DNA from: JAYVYM01 sp046593925
GTDB lineage: Bacteria > Actinomycetota > Actinomycetes > Mycobacteriales > SCTD01
Direction: 5' to 3'
DNA: 64,000 nt
Assembly: GCA_046593925.1 (NCBI GenBank)
Contig: JBKJQN010000102.1
Span: 1-64,000 of the forward strand
Part shown: positions 51,691 through 59,957 of the stretch, piece by piece
How positions within the stretch are numbered: the stretch's first letter is position 1
Layout of the letters: every line of letters starts with the position of its first letter
The notes under the pieces: generated by a model
Database searches by the model: none
What the model saw: only the letters and a program-made list of their open reading frames with translations
Told to the model about the DNA's origin: nothing
Position numbers and translations under genes: made by a program

Positions 51691-53634
51691 ATGACCGACC
51701 TGAAGCCGAGTTACGGCGCCTCATCGATCACCGTCCTCGAGGGTCTCGAGGCGGTGCGCAAGCGGCCCGGCATGTACATCGGCTCGACGGGGGAGCGCGG
51801 CCTGCACCACCTGGTCACCGAGGTCGTCGACAACGCCGTTGACGAGGCGCTCGCCGGCTACTGCGACACCGTGTCGGTCGTGCTGCTCGCGGACGGCGGT
51901 GTGCGGGTGGAGGACAACGGTCGAGGCATCCCCGTCGGCATGCATCCCACCGAGGGCCGGCCTGCGGTGGAGGTGGTCCTGACCACCTTGCACGCCGGGG
52001 GCAAGTTCGACGGCGAGAGCTACGCGGTGTCCGGCGGTCTGCACGGGGTCGGAGCGGCGGTGGTCAACGCGCTCTCGACCCGGCTCGACGTGGAGATCCG
52101 CCGCGAAGGCCACGTCTGGACCCAGAGCTACCTGCACTCGTCGCCCGGTCCACTGATGCGGGGCGTGGCGACCGAGCAGACCGGCACGATCGTCACCTTC
52201 TGGGCCGACGAGGAGATCTTCACCGAGACGACGTCCTACTCCCGCGAAACCCTGCATCGCCGCCTGCAGGAGATGGCGTTTCTGAACAAGGGGCTGTCGA
52301 TCACGCTCCGGGACGAGCGGGGCGAGGAGGTGGTGGAGGCGGTGTTCCACTACCCGGGCGGCCTGGAGGACTACGTCCGGCACCTCAACAACAGCAAGAG
52401 CCCGGTGCACCCGGGCGTGATCGGCTTCACCGACGAGACCAGCGTGGGAATGCGGATGACCGTCGAGGTCGCCATGCAGTGGAACGACTCCTATAGCGAG
52501 TCGGTCTACACCTTCGCCAACACGATCAACACCCATGAGGGCGGTACGCACGAGGAGGGCTTCCGGGCGGCACTGACCAAGACCTTCAACGACTGGGCGC
52601 GCAGCAAGGGCCACCTGAAGGAGAAAGAGACCAACCTCGAAGGCTCCGACATCCGCGAGGGACTCACCGCCATCGTCAGCCTGAAGCTGGCGGACCCGCA
52701 GTTCGAGGGTCAGACGAAGACCAAGCTCGGCAACTCCGAGGCGAAGTCTTTTGTGCAGCGGGCCACGGGCGAGTGGTTGCGAGACTGGTTCGACCGCAAT
52801 CCGGCCGAGGGCAGGATGATCGTGCAGAAGGCGACCCAGGCCGCCCGGGCGCGGCTGGCAGCGCGGCAGGCCCGCGACCTGACCCGCCGCAAAGGTCTGC
52901 TTGAGTCCTCCTCTCTGCCGGGCAAGCTGGCCGACTGCCAGTCGACCGATCCTCGCGAGTCCGAGCTTTACGTCGTGGAGGGCGACTCGGCCGGCGGCTC
53001 GGCGAAGGCCTGCCGCGACTCGAAGTTTCAAGCCATCCTGCCTATCCGCGGGAAGATCCTGAACGTCGAGAAGGCCCGGATCGACCGGGTGCTGAAGAAC
53101 AACGAGGTGCAGGCGATGATCACCGCGCTGGGCACCGGTATCCATGAGGAGTTCGACGCAAGCAAGCTGCGGTACCACAAGGTGGTGCTGATGGCCGACG
53201 CCGACGTGGATGGCCAGCACATCACCACGCTGATGCTCACGCTGCTGTTCCGCTTCATGCGGCCGCTGGTGGAGCTCGGCCACGTCTACCTCGCCCAGCC
53301 GCCGCTGTACAAGATCAAATGGAACGGCGGCGATGTGATGTACGCCTACTCCGACCGTGAGCGCGACGGCCTGATCGAGGCCGGCCAGGCGGCCGGCAAG
53401 AAGCTCCCCAAGACCGGCGAGGCCGTCCAGCGCTACAAGGGGCTCGGCGAGATGAACGCCGACGAACTCTGGTCGACCACCATGGACCCGGCCAGACGCA
53501 TCTTGCTGCAGGTCACCCTTGACGACGCCGCCACCGCGGACGACCTGTTCACCGTGCTGATGGGTGAGGACGTCGAGGCCCGTCGGCAGTTCATCCAACG
53601 CAACGCCAAGGACGTCCGCTTCCTCGACATCTAG
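51691..53634 (+). CDS. gyrB: DNA gyrase subunit B
   Basis: GyrB supplies the ATPase of gyrase. The 647-residue product has the GHKL ATP site (EVVDNAVDEAL, DNGRGIPVG, GGLHGVGAAVVNALS) and the TOPRIM motifs EGDSAGGSA (about 430-438) and MADADVDGQHI. The C-terminal end VQRYKGLGEMN is conserved. ATG 51691 follows GTGGAG at about 9 nt. The 222-bp leader carries a -10-like TACACT at 51585-51590. Confidence 0.97.
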   Translation: MTDLKPSYGASSITVLEGLEAVRKRPGMYIGSTGERGLHHLVTEVVDNAVDEALAGYCDTVSVVLLADGGVRVEDNGRGIPVGMHPTEGRPAVEVVLTTLHAGGKFDGESYAVSGGLHGVGAAVVNALSTRLDVEIRREGHVWTQSYLHSSPGPLMRGVATEQTGTIVTFWADEEIFTETTSYSRETLHRRLQEMAFLNKGLSITLRDERGEEVVEAVFHYPGGLEDYVRHLNNSKSPVHPGVIGFTDETSVGMRMTVEVAMQWNDSYSESVYTFANTINTHEGGTHEEGFRAALTKTFNDWARSKGHLKEKETNLEGSDIREGLTAIVSLKLADPQFEGQTKTKLGNSEAKSFVQRATGEWLRDWFDRNPAEGRMIVQKATQAARARLAARQARDLTRRKGLLESSSLPGKLADCQSTDPRESELYVVEGDSAGGSAKACRDSKFQAILPIRGKILNVEKARIDRVLKNNEVQAMITALGTGIHEEFDASKLRYHKVVLMADADVDGQHITTLMLTLLFRFMRPLVELGHVYLAQPPLYKIKWNGGDVMYAYSDRERDGLIEAGQAAGKKLPKTGEAVQRYKGLGEMNADELWSTTMDPARRILLQVTLDDAATADDLFTVLMGEDVEARRQFIQRNAKDVRFLDI

Positions 53635-53640
53635 CGCCTC

Positions 53641-53656
53641 TGTTCCACGTGGAACA
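53641..53656. promoter_or_regulatory. parS-like palindrome between gyrB and gyrA
   Basis: TGTTCCACGTGGAACA is a perfect 16-bp palindrome. It matches the parS consensus TGTTTCACGTGAAACA at 14 of 16 positions; the two changes are symmetric. It starts 7 bp after the gyrB stop, about 13 kb from parB. ParB binding is inferred. Confidence 0.8.
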
Positions 53657-53696
53657 GTCCCACTTCGAGCAGCAGCCCTGACCCGAGAGGCCCTCC

Positions 53697-56393
53697 GTGG
53701 TCGACGTCCTTCCTCCGCCCCCGCCCGGCGATCGCATCGAGCTGCGCGGCATCGAGGTCGAGATGCAGCGCTCCTACCTCGACTACGCGATGTCGGTGAT
53801 CGTCGGGCGAGCCCTGCCGGACGTCCGTGACGGTCTCAAGCCGGTTCACCGCCGAGTGCTGTACGCAATGTATGACGGCGGCTACCGGCCGGACCGCGGC
53901 TACTTCAAGTGCGCCCGCGTGGTCCGCGACGTGATGGGCAACTACCACCCGCACGGGGACGCCTCGATCTACGACGCCCTGGTGCGGCTGGCCCAGCCCT
54001 GGTCACTGCGCTATCCGCTGGTGGACGGCAATGGCAACTTCGGCTCCCCCGGCAACGATCCGCCTGCAGCGCAGCGCTATACCGAGTGTCGGCTGCAGCA
54101 GCTCGCGATGGAGATGCTGCGTGACATCGACCAGGAGACTGTCGACTTCGCCGCCAACTACGACGGGCGCTCGCTCGAACCGAGCGTCCTGCCCAGTCGA
54201 ATCCCCAACCTGCTGGTCAACGGGTCTGCGGGGATCGCGGTCGGGATGGCGACCAACATCCCGCCACATAACCTGCGGGAGGTTGCGGCCGGCGTTCTCT
54301 GGGCGCTGCAGCACCCGGAGGCCAGCTCGGAGGAGCTGCTCGACGCTCTGTTGGAGCGTGTCCAGGGCCCGGACTTCCCGACCGGCGCGCTGATCGTGGG
54401 TAGGCAGGGGATTGCTGAGGCGTACCGCACCGGTCGCGGCTCGATCACCATGCGCGCGGTGGTCGAGGTTGACGAGGACGCCAAGGGCCGGACGATCCTG
54501 GTGGCCACTGAGCTGCCGTACCAGGTGAACCCGGACAACCTGGCCCTGTCGATCGCGGAGCTCGTCAAGGAGGGCCGGGTCAACGGCATCGCCGACGTCC
54601 GGGATGAGGGCAGTCAGCGCACCGGCCAGCGACTGGTCGTGGTCCTCAAGCGCGACGCGGTCGCGAAGGTCGTGCTGAACAACCTCTACAAACACACCCA
54701 GCTGCAGTACACCTTCGGCGCCAACATGCTCTCGATCGTCGACGGGGTCCCGCGCACGCTGCGGCTGGACGAGATGGTGCGGTTCTACGTCGACCACCAG
54801 GTCGACGTCATCGTGCGGCGCACCCGCTACCGGCTGCGCAAGGCCGAGGAACGCGCGCACGTCCTGCGCGGTTACGGCAAGGCGCTCGACCGGCTCGACG
54901 ACGTCATCGCGCTGATCCGCGGCTCGGACTCCGCGGACGCCGCCCGTGAGGGCCTGATGGCGCTGCTGGAGATCGACGAAGTCCAGGCACTCGCGATCCT
55001 GGACATGCAGCTGCGGCGCCTGGCCGCCCTGGAGCGCCAGCGCATCCTGGACGAGCTGGCCGAGCGTGAGGCCGAGATCACGGACCTGACGGCGATCCTG
55101 GCCGACCCGGTGCGGCAGCGCTCCATCATCGGCGACGAGCTCGCCGAGGCCGTGGACCGGTTCGGTGACCAGCGCCGGACCCGGATCATCCCCTTCGAGG
55201 GCGACATGAGCGCCGAGGACCTCATCGCCCAGGAGGACGTGGTCGTCACGGTCACCCGCGGCGGCTATGCCAAGCGTACAAAGACCGAGCTGTACCGCTC
55301 GCAGCGCCGGGGCGGCAAGGGCGTCCGCGGGGCCGCCCTGAAGCAGGACGACATCGTCGAGCACTTCTTCGTGACGACCACGCACCACTGGATCCTGTTC
55401 TTCACGAACAAGGGGCGGGTGTACCGGGCGAAGGCGCATGAGCTGCCCGAGACGGCTCGCGACGCGCGCGGCGCGCACATCGCGAACGTCCTGGCGTTCC
55501 AGCCTGACGAGCACATCGCCCAGGTGATGGACATCCGCGACTACGGGGTCGCGCCGTACCTGGTGCTGGCGACGCGCGACGGGCTGGTCAAGAAGACTGC
55601 CCTGCGCGAGTACGACAATGGGCGCTCCAGTGGGCTCATCGCGATCAATCTGCGCGGCGAGGACGAGCTGATCGCGGCAGCGCTGATCAGCGCCGAGGAC
55701 GACCTGCTGCTGGTCAGTGCCCAGGCCCAGTCGATCCGGTTCCAGGCTGATGACGAGGCGCTACGGCCGATGGGCCGGGCGACGTCCGGGGTGATGGGCA
55801 TCCGCCTGCGGGGCAACGACCGGTTGCTGGCCATGGTGGTCGCCGACGACCTCGAGGCGGCGCTGATGGTCGTCACCGACGGCGGCTTCGGCAAGCGCAC
55901 CTCACTCGCGGACTACAAGCGCCAGAATCGTGGCGGCAGCGGCGTCCTCACCGCCGCCATTGCGGAGAAGCGCGGCCAGCTCGTCGGCGCGCTGGTCGTC
56001 CGTGACGGTGACGAGGTGTTCGCCGTGACGAGCTCGGGGGTGGTCATCCGGGTGCCGGTCGCCGGGCTGCGCCTGCTGTCCCGGGCGACCGGTGGGGTCA
56101 AGCTCATCTCGCTGGAGGCCGGCGCGACCGTCGTCTCGGTGGCCCGTAACGGCGAGGCGGAGGCCGAGGTGGAACAGGCGCTCGAGAGCGCCGAGTCGGC
56201 GCCCGCCGACGTGGTCGCGGCTGAGGCGGTCGGTCCCGACGCGGACGGACCCATCGTCCTGCTTTCGGACGCCGGCGAGCTGGTGGAGCAGACTGCTGCG
56301 GGGCAGATCGAACCAGACGGCTTCGGCGTGCTCGATGACGAGTCCGACGCCGGTACCACCGGCACCGACCCGACGGACGGGGACACCGCATGA
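53697..56393 (+). CDS. gyrA: DNA gyrase subunit A
   Basis: GyrA holds the DNA gate. The 898-residue protein has the winged-helix quinolone region with HPHGDASIYD (Ala89, Ser90) and the active-site Tyr in RYTECRL (about 128). The C-terminal beta-pinwheel contains the GyrA box QRRGGKG. The last ~70 residues are acidic and exceed the usual end. No intein. GTG 53697 has GAGAGG upstream. The Ala at 89 is the residue also found in wild-type mycobacteria. Confidence 0.97.
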   Translation: MVDVLPPPPPGDRIELRGIEVEMQRSYLDYAMSVIVGRALPDVRDGLKPVHRRVLYAMYDGGYRPDRGYFKCARVVRDVMGNYHPHGDASIYDALVRLAQPWSLRYPLVDGNGNFGSPGNDPPAAQRYTECRLQQLAMEMLRDIDQETVDFAANYDGRSLEPSVLPSRIPNLLVNGSAGIAVGMATNIPPHNLREVAAGVLWALQHPEASSEELLDALLERVQGPDFPTGALIVGRQGIAEAYRTGRGSITMRAVVEVDEDAKGRTILVATELPYQVNPDNLALSIAELVKEGRVNGIADVRDEGSQRTGQRLVVVLKRDAVAKVVLNNLYKHTQLQYTFGANMLSIVDGVPRTLRLDEMVRFYVDHQVDVIVRRTRYRLRKAEERAHVLRGYGKALDRLDDVIALIRGSDSADAAREGLMALLEIDEVQALAILDMQLRRLAALERQRILDELAEREAEITDLTAILADPVRQRSIIGDELAEAVDRFGDQRRTRIIPFEGDMSAEDLIAQEDVVVTVTRGGYAKRTKTELYRSQRRGGKGVRGAALKQDDIVEHFFVTTTHHWILFFTNKGRVYRAKAHELPETARDARGAHIANVLAFQPDEHIAQVMDIRDYGVAPYLVLATRDGLVKKTALREYDNGRSSGLIAINLRGEDELIAAALISAEDDLLLVSAQAQSIRFQADDEALRPMGRATSGVMGIRLRGNDRLLAMVVADDLEAALMVVTDGGFGKRTSLADYKRQNRGGSGVLTAAIAEKRGQLVGALVVRDGDEVFAVTSSGVVIRVPVAGLRLLSRATGGVKLISLEAGATVVSVARNGEAEAEVEQALESAESAPADVVAAEAVGPDADGPIVLLSDAGELVEQTAAGQIEPDGFGVLDDESDAGTTGTDPTDGDTA

Positions 56394-56980
56394 GCGAGGA
56401 CCGCAGCCCGACCACCACGGCGGCAGCGGACGAGGACGCCGTGCCACCCGGGCGCGCCGAGCCCTCGGCCGGCCGGAACGCAGCCGCCCACGAGCCCACG
56501 ACAGCTCGGACCGCCATCGTCCCCGATTCTGTCCCGACCCTGGCTGCGGGTGGCGGACGCCCCCCGGCACCGGTTCGCCCGACCCGCTACGACCCCCGAC
56601 CGCCCGCACCTCGGCCGGGGGCCAACAAGCGCCGGGCGCGGCTCTCGCTGAGTCGGATCGACCCCTGGTCGGTGTTCGTCCTGGCCCTGCTGGTCTCGAT
56701 GTTCCTCGGGGTGGTGCTGCTGGTTGCCGTCCTGGTGCTGTACTCCCTGCTCGACTCGATGGGGGTGCTGGCCTCGCTGGACACCTTCGCGCGTGACCTC
56801 CAGATCATCAGCGCCGGCCAGTCGGTGCTGGGCCTGGGGCGGGTGATGTTCTTCGCCGCGGTCATTGCCGCCGTCGATGTCGTCCTACTGACGGTGTTGG
56901 CGACGCTCTCGGCGTTCCTGTACAACCTGTGCGCGAGCCTGACCGGGGGCGTCGAGGTGGCCTTGGCCGAGCGCGACTGA
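56390..56980 (+). CDS. DUF3566 membrane protein
   Basis: The 196-residue product has a disordered Pro/Ala-rich N-terminal half and two membrane helices (about 102-122, FVLALLVSMFLGVVLLVAVL, and 155-180). Between them lies a short segment with LLDSMGVLASLD. This matches DUF3566 proteins found directly after gyrA in actinobacteria. The start ATG overlaps the gyrA stop (ATGA). Function unknown. Confidence 0.9.
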   Translation: MSEDRSPTTTAAADEDAVPPGRAEPSAGRNAAAHEPTTARTAIVPDSVPTLAAGGGRPPAPVRPTRYDPRPPAPRPGANKRRARLSLSRIDPWSVFVLALLVSMFLGVVLLVAVLVLYSLLDSMGVLASLDTFARDLQIISAGQSVLGLGRVMFFAAVIAAVDVVLLTVLATLSAFLYNLCASLTGGVEVALAERD

Positions 56981-57050
56981 TGGCCGGCGGCGGCCGCGGG
57001 TCGTCGTGGCATGGCTGGTAGTGTCCGGGCCGCCGCAACGTCCCACCCGC

Positions 57051-57124
57051 GGGCCTGTAGCTCAGCTGGTTAGAGCGCATCCCTGATAAGGATGAGGCCG
57101 GAGGTTCAAGTCCTCCCAGGCCCA
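57051..57124 (+). tRNA. tRNA-Ile (GAT)
   Basis: A 74-nt cloverleaf: acceptor GGGCCTG pairs with CAGGCCC, D-loop AGCTGGTTAGAGC, anticodon stem CATCC/GGATG with loop CTGATAA (anticodon GAT), T-loop GTTCAAGTC. The CCA is not encoded. Confidence 0.97.
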
Positions 57125-57158
57125 CCCCCGTATCCGCCCGCCTGCTCCGGAGGACCCC

Positions 57159-57284
57159 GTGCGCCGACCCGTCTTCCTGGTGGCGTTGCTAGCTGCCCTG
57201 CTGGTGTTGCGCCGCCGGGCCACCGCCTCGCGCGCGGAGCGTGACCTGTGGACCGAAGCGGGGGTCGCGCCCGACCTGCGGTGA
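57159..57284 (+). CDS. DLW-39-type small protein, 41 residues
   Basis: The GTG at 57159 has GGAGG 5 nt upstream. The product begins MRRPVFLVALLAALLVLRRR, one hydrophobic segment then a basic stretch, and ends ASRAERDLWTEAGVAPDLR. The RAERDLWTEA motif is that of the DLW-39 family, tiny proteins encoded between the gyrA-distal tRNA genes of actinobacteria. It is usually missed because of its size. Function unknown. Confidence 0.85.
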   Translation: MRRPVFLVALLAALLVLRRRATASRAERDLWTEAGVAPDLR

Positions 57285-57324
57285 CCGCCCGACCCGTGAT
57301 GACCTGGCGACCGTTCGGTTCCAA

Positions 57325-57397
57325 GGGGACGTAGCTCAAGTGGCAGAGCACCGCCTTTGCAAGGCGGGGGTTGGGGGTTCGAGTCCCCCCGTCTCCA
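57325..57397 (+). tRNA. tRNA-Ala (TGC)
   Basis: A 73-nt cloverleaf: acceptor GGGGACG pairs with CGTCTCC (one G-T pair), anticodon stem CCGCC/GGCGG with loop TTTGCAA (anticodon TGC), T-arm GGGGGTTCGAGTCCCCC. CCA is not encoded. It follows tRNA-Ile as in other actinobacteria. Confidence 0.97.
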
Positions 57398-57449
57398 CCC
57401 CTCACCAGGTCGTGCCGTGAACCGGAGCGCCGCTCCCCTGTCGCGCGGG

Positions 57450-57465
57450 GGTTCCACGTGAAACA
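57450..57465. promoter_or_regulatory. parS-like site downstream of tRNA-Ala
   Basis: GGTTCCACGTGAAACA matches the parS consensus TGTTTCACGTGAAACA at 14 of 16 positions and has a perfect right half. It lies between tRNA-Ala and the next gene. Confidence 0.75.
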
Positions 57466-57471
57466 GCGCGA

Positions 57472-57951
57472 TCAGGCCGAGGCTGGCCCTTCACGGCCGG
57501 TGTCGATGACGGCGCGTAGGTGCTCAGGCTCCTGGGCGTCGGGCGCGTCCCGGCCGACCAACCGTCGTACCGTCAGAGCGACGGCCGCACCGGCTGTTGC
57601 CCCCAGGACGGCGGCCCCGACGGCCCAGGGCCATCGCCGGACCGGGGCCTGTACGGCGAGCAGGGCGGCGGCCCGGTCGCGGCCGTCCTCCACCACCCCC
57701 TCGAGCGCGTCGGCCCACTCCCGTACGAGCGCGCCTGCATCCTGGCCGGCCGTGGTCGCGGCGACCCGGTCCCGGACCTGGCTGTAGCCCTCGGTCAGGG
57801 TGCCGACAGCCCGTTCGGCCTGTTGACCCACCTGCTCGGCGGCGGTGCCCAGAGCCGCGCCGACCATGGCGCCCACCTCGGCGCCGGTCCGCGCCCCGCG
57901 CCCCGCTACGTGCTCGTCGGTGCTCACGTCCTGCTGCACGATCTGCTCCAC
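57472..57951 (-). CDS. Hypothetical membrane protein
   Basis: The 159-residue product has a Gly/Ala-rich glycine-zipper-like stretch (GAEVGAMVGAALGTAAEQVG), a helical middle and one hydrophobic segment near 108-126 (WAVGAAVLGATAGAAVALTV). It is transcribed against its neighbours. GTG 57951 or GTG 57927 (MSTDEHVAG) may start it; neither has a strong ribosome binding site. Helical layout resembles proteins with a single anchor and an extended helix, but no family is certain. Confidence 0.65.
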   Translation of the reverse strand: MEQIVQQDVSTDEHVAGRGARTGAEVGAMVGAALGTAAEQVGQQAERAVGTLTEGYSQVRDRVAATTAGQDAGALVREWADALEGVVEDGRDRAAALLAVQAPVRRWPWAVGAAVLGATAGAAVALTVRRLVGRDAPDAQEPEHLRAVIDTGREGPASA

Positions 57952-58119
57952 TCGCTACGAGCCGGCTCGGCCGGCGGTCTGCGCTTCCTCCGGAGCCTGC
58001 CATGACGCGCGGCCGGACGGCCTCGTGGGAGGATGGCGGTCGGAGCCAGACCCTGTGCTGGCCGCGCTCAGGTCGTTGCGGGCGCGTACACCGATCACCA
58101 CGCCTCGACGGGAGCCCCT

Positions 58120-58650
58120 GTGGCCACCTCCCTGTTCGCCACCCTGCAGACCAGCTCCGGACCGGTCCGGGTTGAGCTCTACCCCAACCACGCCCCCAAG
58201 ACGGTCCAGAACTTCGTCGGGCTCGCCGACGGCACGGGTCCCTGGAAGGACCCGCGTACCGGCAAGGACGGCGTCGGCCCGCTGTACGCCGGCACCGTGT
58301 TCCACCGGGTCATCCGCGGGTTCATGATCCAGGGTGGTGATCCCCTGGGCACTGGCACCGGCGGCCCGGGCTACCAGTTCAAGGACGAGTTCCACCCCGA
58401 GCTGGCCTTCAACGAGCCGTACCTGCTGGCGATGGCGAACGCCGGCCCGGGTACCAACGGCTCGCAGTTCTTCATCACCGTCGGTGCGACCCCGCACCTG
58501 AACCGCAAGCACACCATCTTCGGCAAGGTGGTCGACCAGGCTTCCCGCGACGTCGTGGACGCGATCGCCACGACGCCCACGGCGCGCGGTGACCGGCCCG
58601 CACAGGATGTCGTCATCAGTGCCATCGAGATCGAGCAGGTCGAGTCCTGA
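58120..58650 (+). CDS. ppiA: Cyclophilin-type peptidyl-prolyl isomerase
   Basis: The 176-residue enzyme catalyses cis-trans isomerisation of proline bonds. It shows the cyclophilin motifs FHRVIRGFMIQGGDP, NAGPGTNGSQFFIT and HTIFGKVV. No signal peptide, so it is cytoplasmic. GTG 58120 has GGGAG at 5 nt. The stop overlaps the CTG that probably starts the rhomboid gene. Confidence 0.95.
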   Translation: MATSLFATLQTSSGPVRVELYPNHAPKTVQNFVGLADGTGPWKDPRTGKDGVGPLYAGTVFHRVIRGFMIQGGDPLGTGTGGPGYQFKDEFHPELAFNEPYLLAMANAGPGTNGSQFFITVGATPHLNRKHTIFGKVVDQASRDVVDAIATTPTARGDRPAQDVVISAIEIEQVES

Positions 58651-59519
58651 CCCTGCCGTCCTCGGCCGGGCCGGCTGCTCCGCCCCGCTGCTACCGGCAC
58701 CCCGACCGGGAGACCTACGTCCGGTGCACGCGGTGTGAGCGGCCGATCTGCCCAGAGTGCATGATCGCGGCCTCGGTGGGCTTCCAGTGCCCGGACGACG
58801 TGCGGGCCGGCCAGCAGGGCGTCCGGCAGGCCCGCACGACCTTCGGGGGCCGGCTGGGCGCGGACAGCAGCCGGGTCACGATGGTGCTGGTCGTCCTCAA
58901 CGTCGCGGTCTACCTGCTGCAGCTGGTCCGACCGGGCGTCGACCTGGCTGTCCAGTACGGCAACTTGGCGCTGGCTGATGACGGATCCGGTCAACTGATC
59001 GGGGTCGCTGACGGCCAGCCCTATCGCCTACTTACCGCGGCCTTTCTGCACGCCGGGCTGTTCCACCTGTTCAGCAACATGTTTGTGCTGATCATGATCG
59101 GCCCGCAGCTGGAGGCCGCCCTCGGCCGGGTCCGCTACCTGACCCTGTACGTCCTGGCGGCGCTCGGCGGGTCCACGCTGTCCTTCATCGTCTCGAACCC
59201 GGCTCAGATCGGGGTCGGTGCGTCCGGGGCGATCTTCGGGCTCTTCGGGGCCTTCTACGTCGTCGTACGCAAGCTCGGCGGACAGACCCGGCCGGTGCTG
59301 GTGCTTCTGGGGATCAACCTGATCATCACCTTCAGCGTGCCGATCATCGATTGGCGGGCGCACATCGGCGGCCTGGTCACCGGCGCAGTGGTGGCGTCCG
59401 CCTTTGCCTACTCGCCGAGCGGCCCGCGTCGCGGCCTGGTGCAGGCTGGCGCATGTCTGGGTGTGGCGGCGGCACTAGTCGCCGCGGTAGCGCTGCGTAC
59501 TCAAGCGCTGCAGGGCTAG
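58647..59519 (+). CDS. Rhomboid intramembrane protease with N-terminal zinc finger (probable CTG start)
   Basis: The 290-residue form has a zinc-finger-like start, CYRHPDRETYVRC then CERPICPEC, and six membrane segments with the catalytic Ser in GVGASGAIFGLFG and His in WRAHIGGLVTG. Before the zinc finger no ATG, GTG or TTG occurs in frame back to the TGA at 58,590, so the likely starts are CTG 58647 (overlapping the ppiA TGA as CTGA) or CTG 58653. An ATG at 58761 would cut off the zinc finger. Last 45 bp overlap the convergent gene. Confidence 0.88.
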   Translation: MTLPSSAGPAAPPRCYRHPDRETYVRCTRCERPICPECMIAASVGFQCPDDVRAGQQGVRQARTTFGGRLGADSSRVTMVLVVLNVAVYLLQLVRPGVDLAVQYGNLALADDGSGQLIGVADGQPYRLLTAAFLHAGLFHLFSNMFVLIMIGPQLEAALGRVRYLTLYVLAALGGSTLSFIVSNPAQIGVGASGAIFGLFGAFYVVVRKLGGQTRPVLVLLGINLIITFSVPIIDWRAHIGGLVTGAVVASAFAYSPSGPRRGLVQAGACLGVAAALVAAVALRTQALQG

Positions 59520-59882
59520 CAGGTCTGCCAGCACGTCGGCGGGCGGGCGGCCCAGCCGCAGTCGGGACAACACGACCACGGCGTCGCTCAGGTCTATCTC
59601 GAGCACCGGCGTCCGACGGTCGGTGACGACGCGGACCCGGTCGACCCGGTCCCAGGGCACCCGCAGCCGGCGCAGCCCGGTGACGACGTCGAGGCCGCGG
59701 CTGTCGGCCAGCAGAACCGGGCGCAGGAGCAGATCGCGGAGGGCCAGTCCGGCCAGCACGAACGCGGCCGGGAGCGCGAGCAGCCGCCCGGCCGGGTCGG
59801 CCAACACTCCCAGCATGGTCAGCAACCCGGCACCGGACAGCACCCCGGCGGCGGCCAGGCGGGACGGGCCGGCGGTGAGCAC
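59475..59882 (-). CDS. PH-domain-like membrane protein
   Basis: The 135-residue product has two hydrophobic segments near the start and the strand pattern LRRLRVPWDRVDRVRVVTDR...LEIDLSDAVVVLS of bacterial PH (DUF2581-like) domains. The start GTG 59882 is chosen because TAGCCT precedes it by 7 nt; the frame stays open upstream. It overlaps the end of the rhomboid gene by 45 bp. A homologous gene sits here in mycobacteria (Rv0010c-like). Confidence 0.75.
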   Translation of the reverse strand: MLTAGPSRLAAAGVLSGAGLLTMLGVLADPAGRLLALPAAFVLAGLALRDLLLRPVLLADSRGLDVVTGLRRLRVPWDRVDRVRVVTDRRTPVLEIDLSDAVVVLSRLRLGRPPADVLADLLALQRLSTQRYRGD

Positions 59883-59889
59883 ACCCCCG

Positions 59890-59895
59890 AGGCTA
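59890..59895 (-). promoter_or_regulatory. -10 element of the PH-domain gene (leaderless)
   Basis: On the minus strand TAGCCT is followed after 7 nt by GTG 59882. Confidence 0.4.
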
Positions 59896-59957
59896 GGGCG
59901 GCAACGAACGGGTAGCGTCTGCAAACCATCGTTCACATCCACGTTCTGGAGGCTTCC

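Noticed and set aside
52710..52925. Short minus-strand ORF inside gyrB
   Set aside because: No start signal and no recognisable features; gyrB covers it fully.
54003..55514. 503-residue minus-strand ORF inside gyrA
   Set aside because: Shadow of gyrA; length comes from high GC content.
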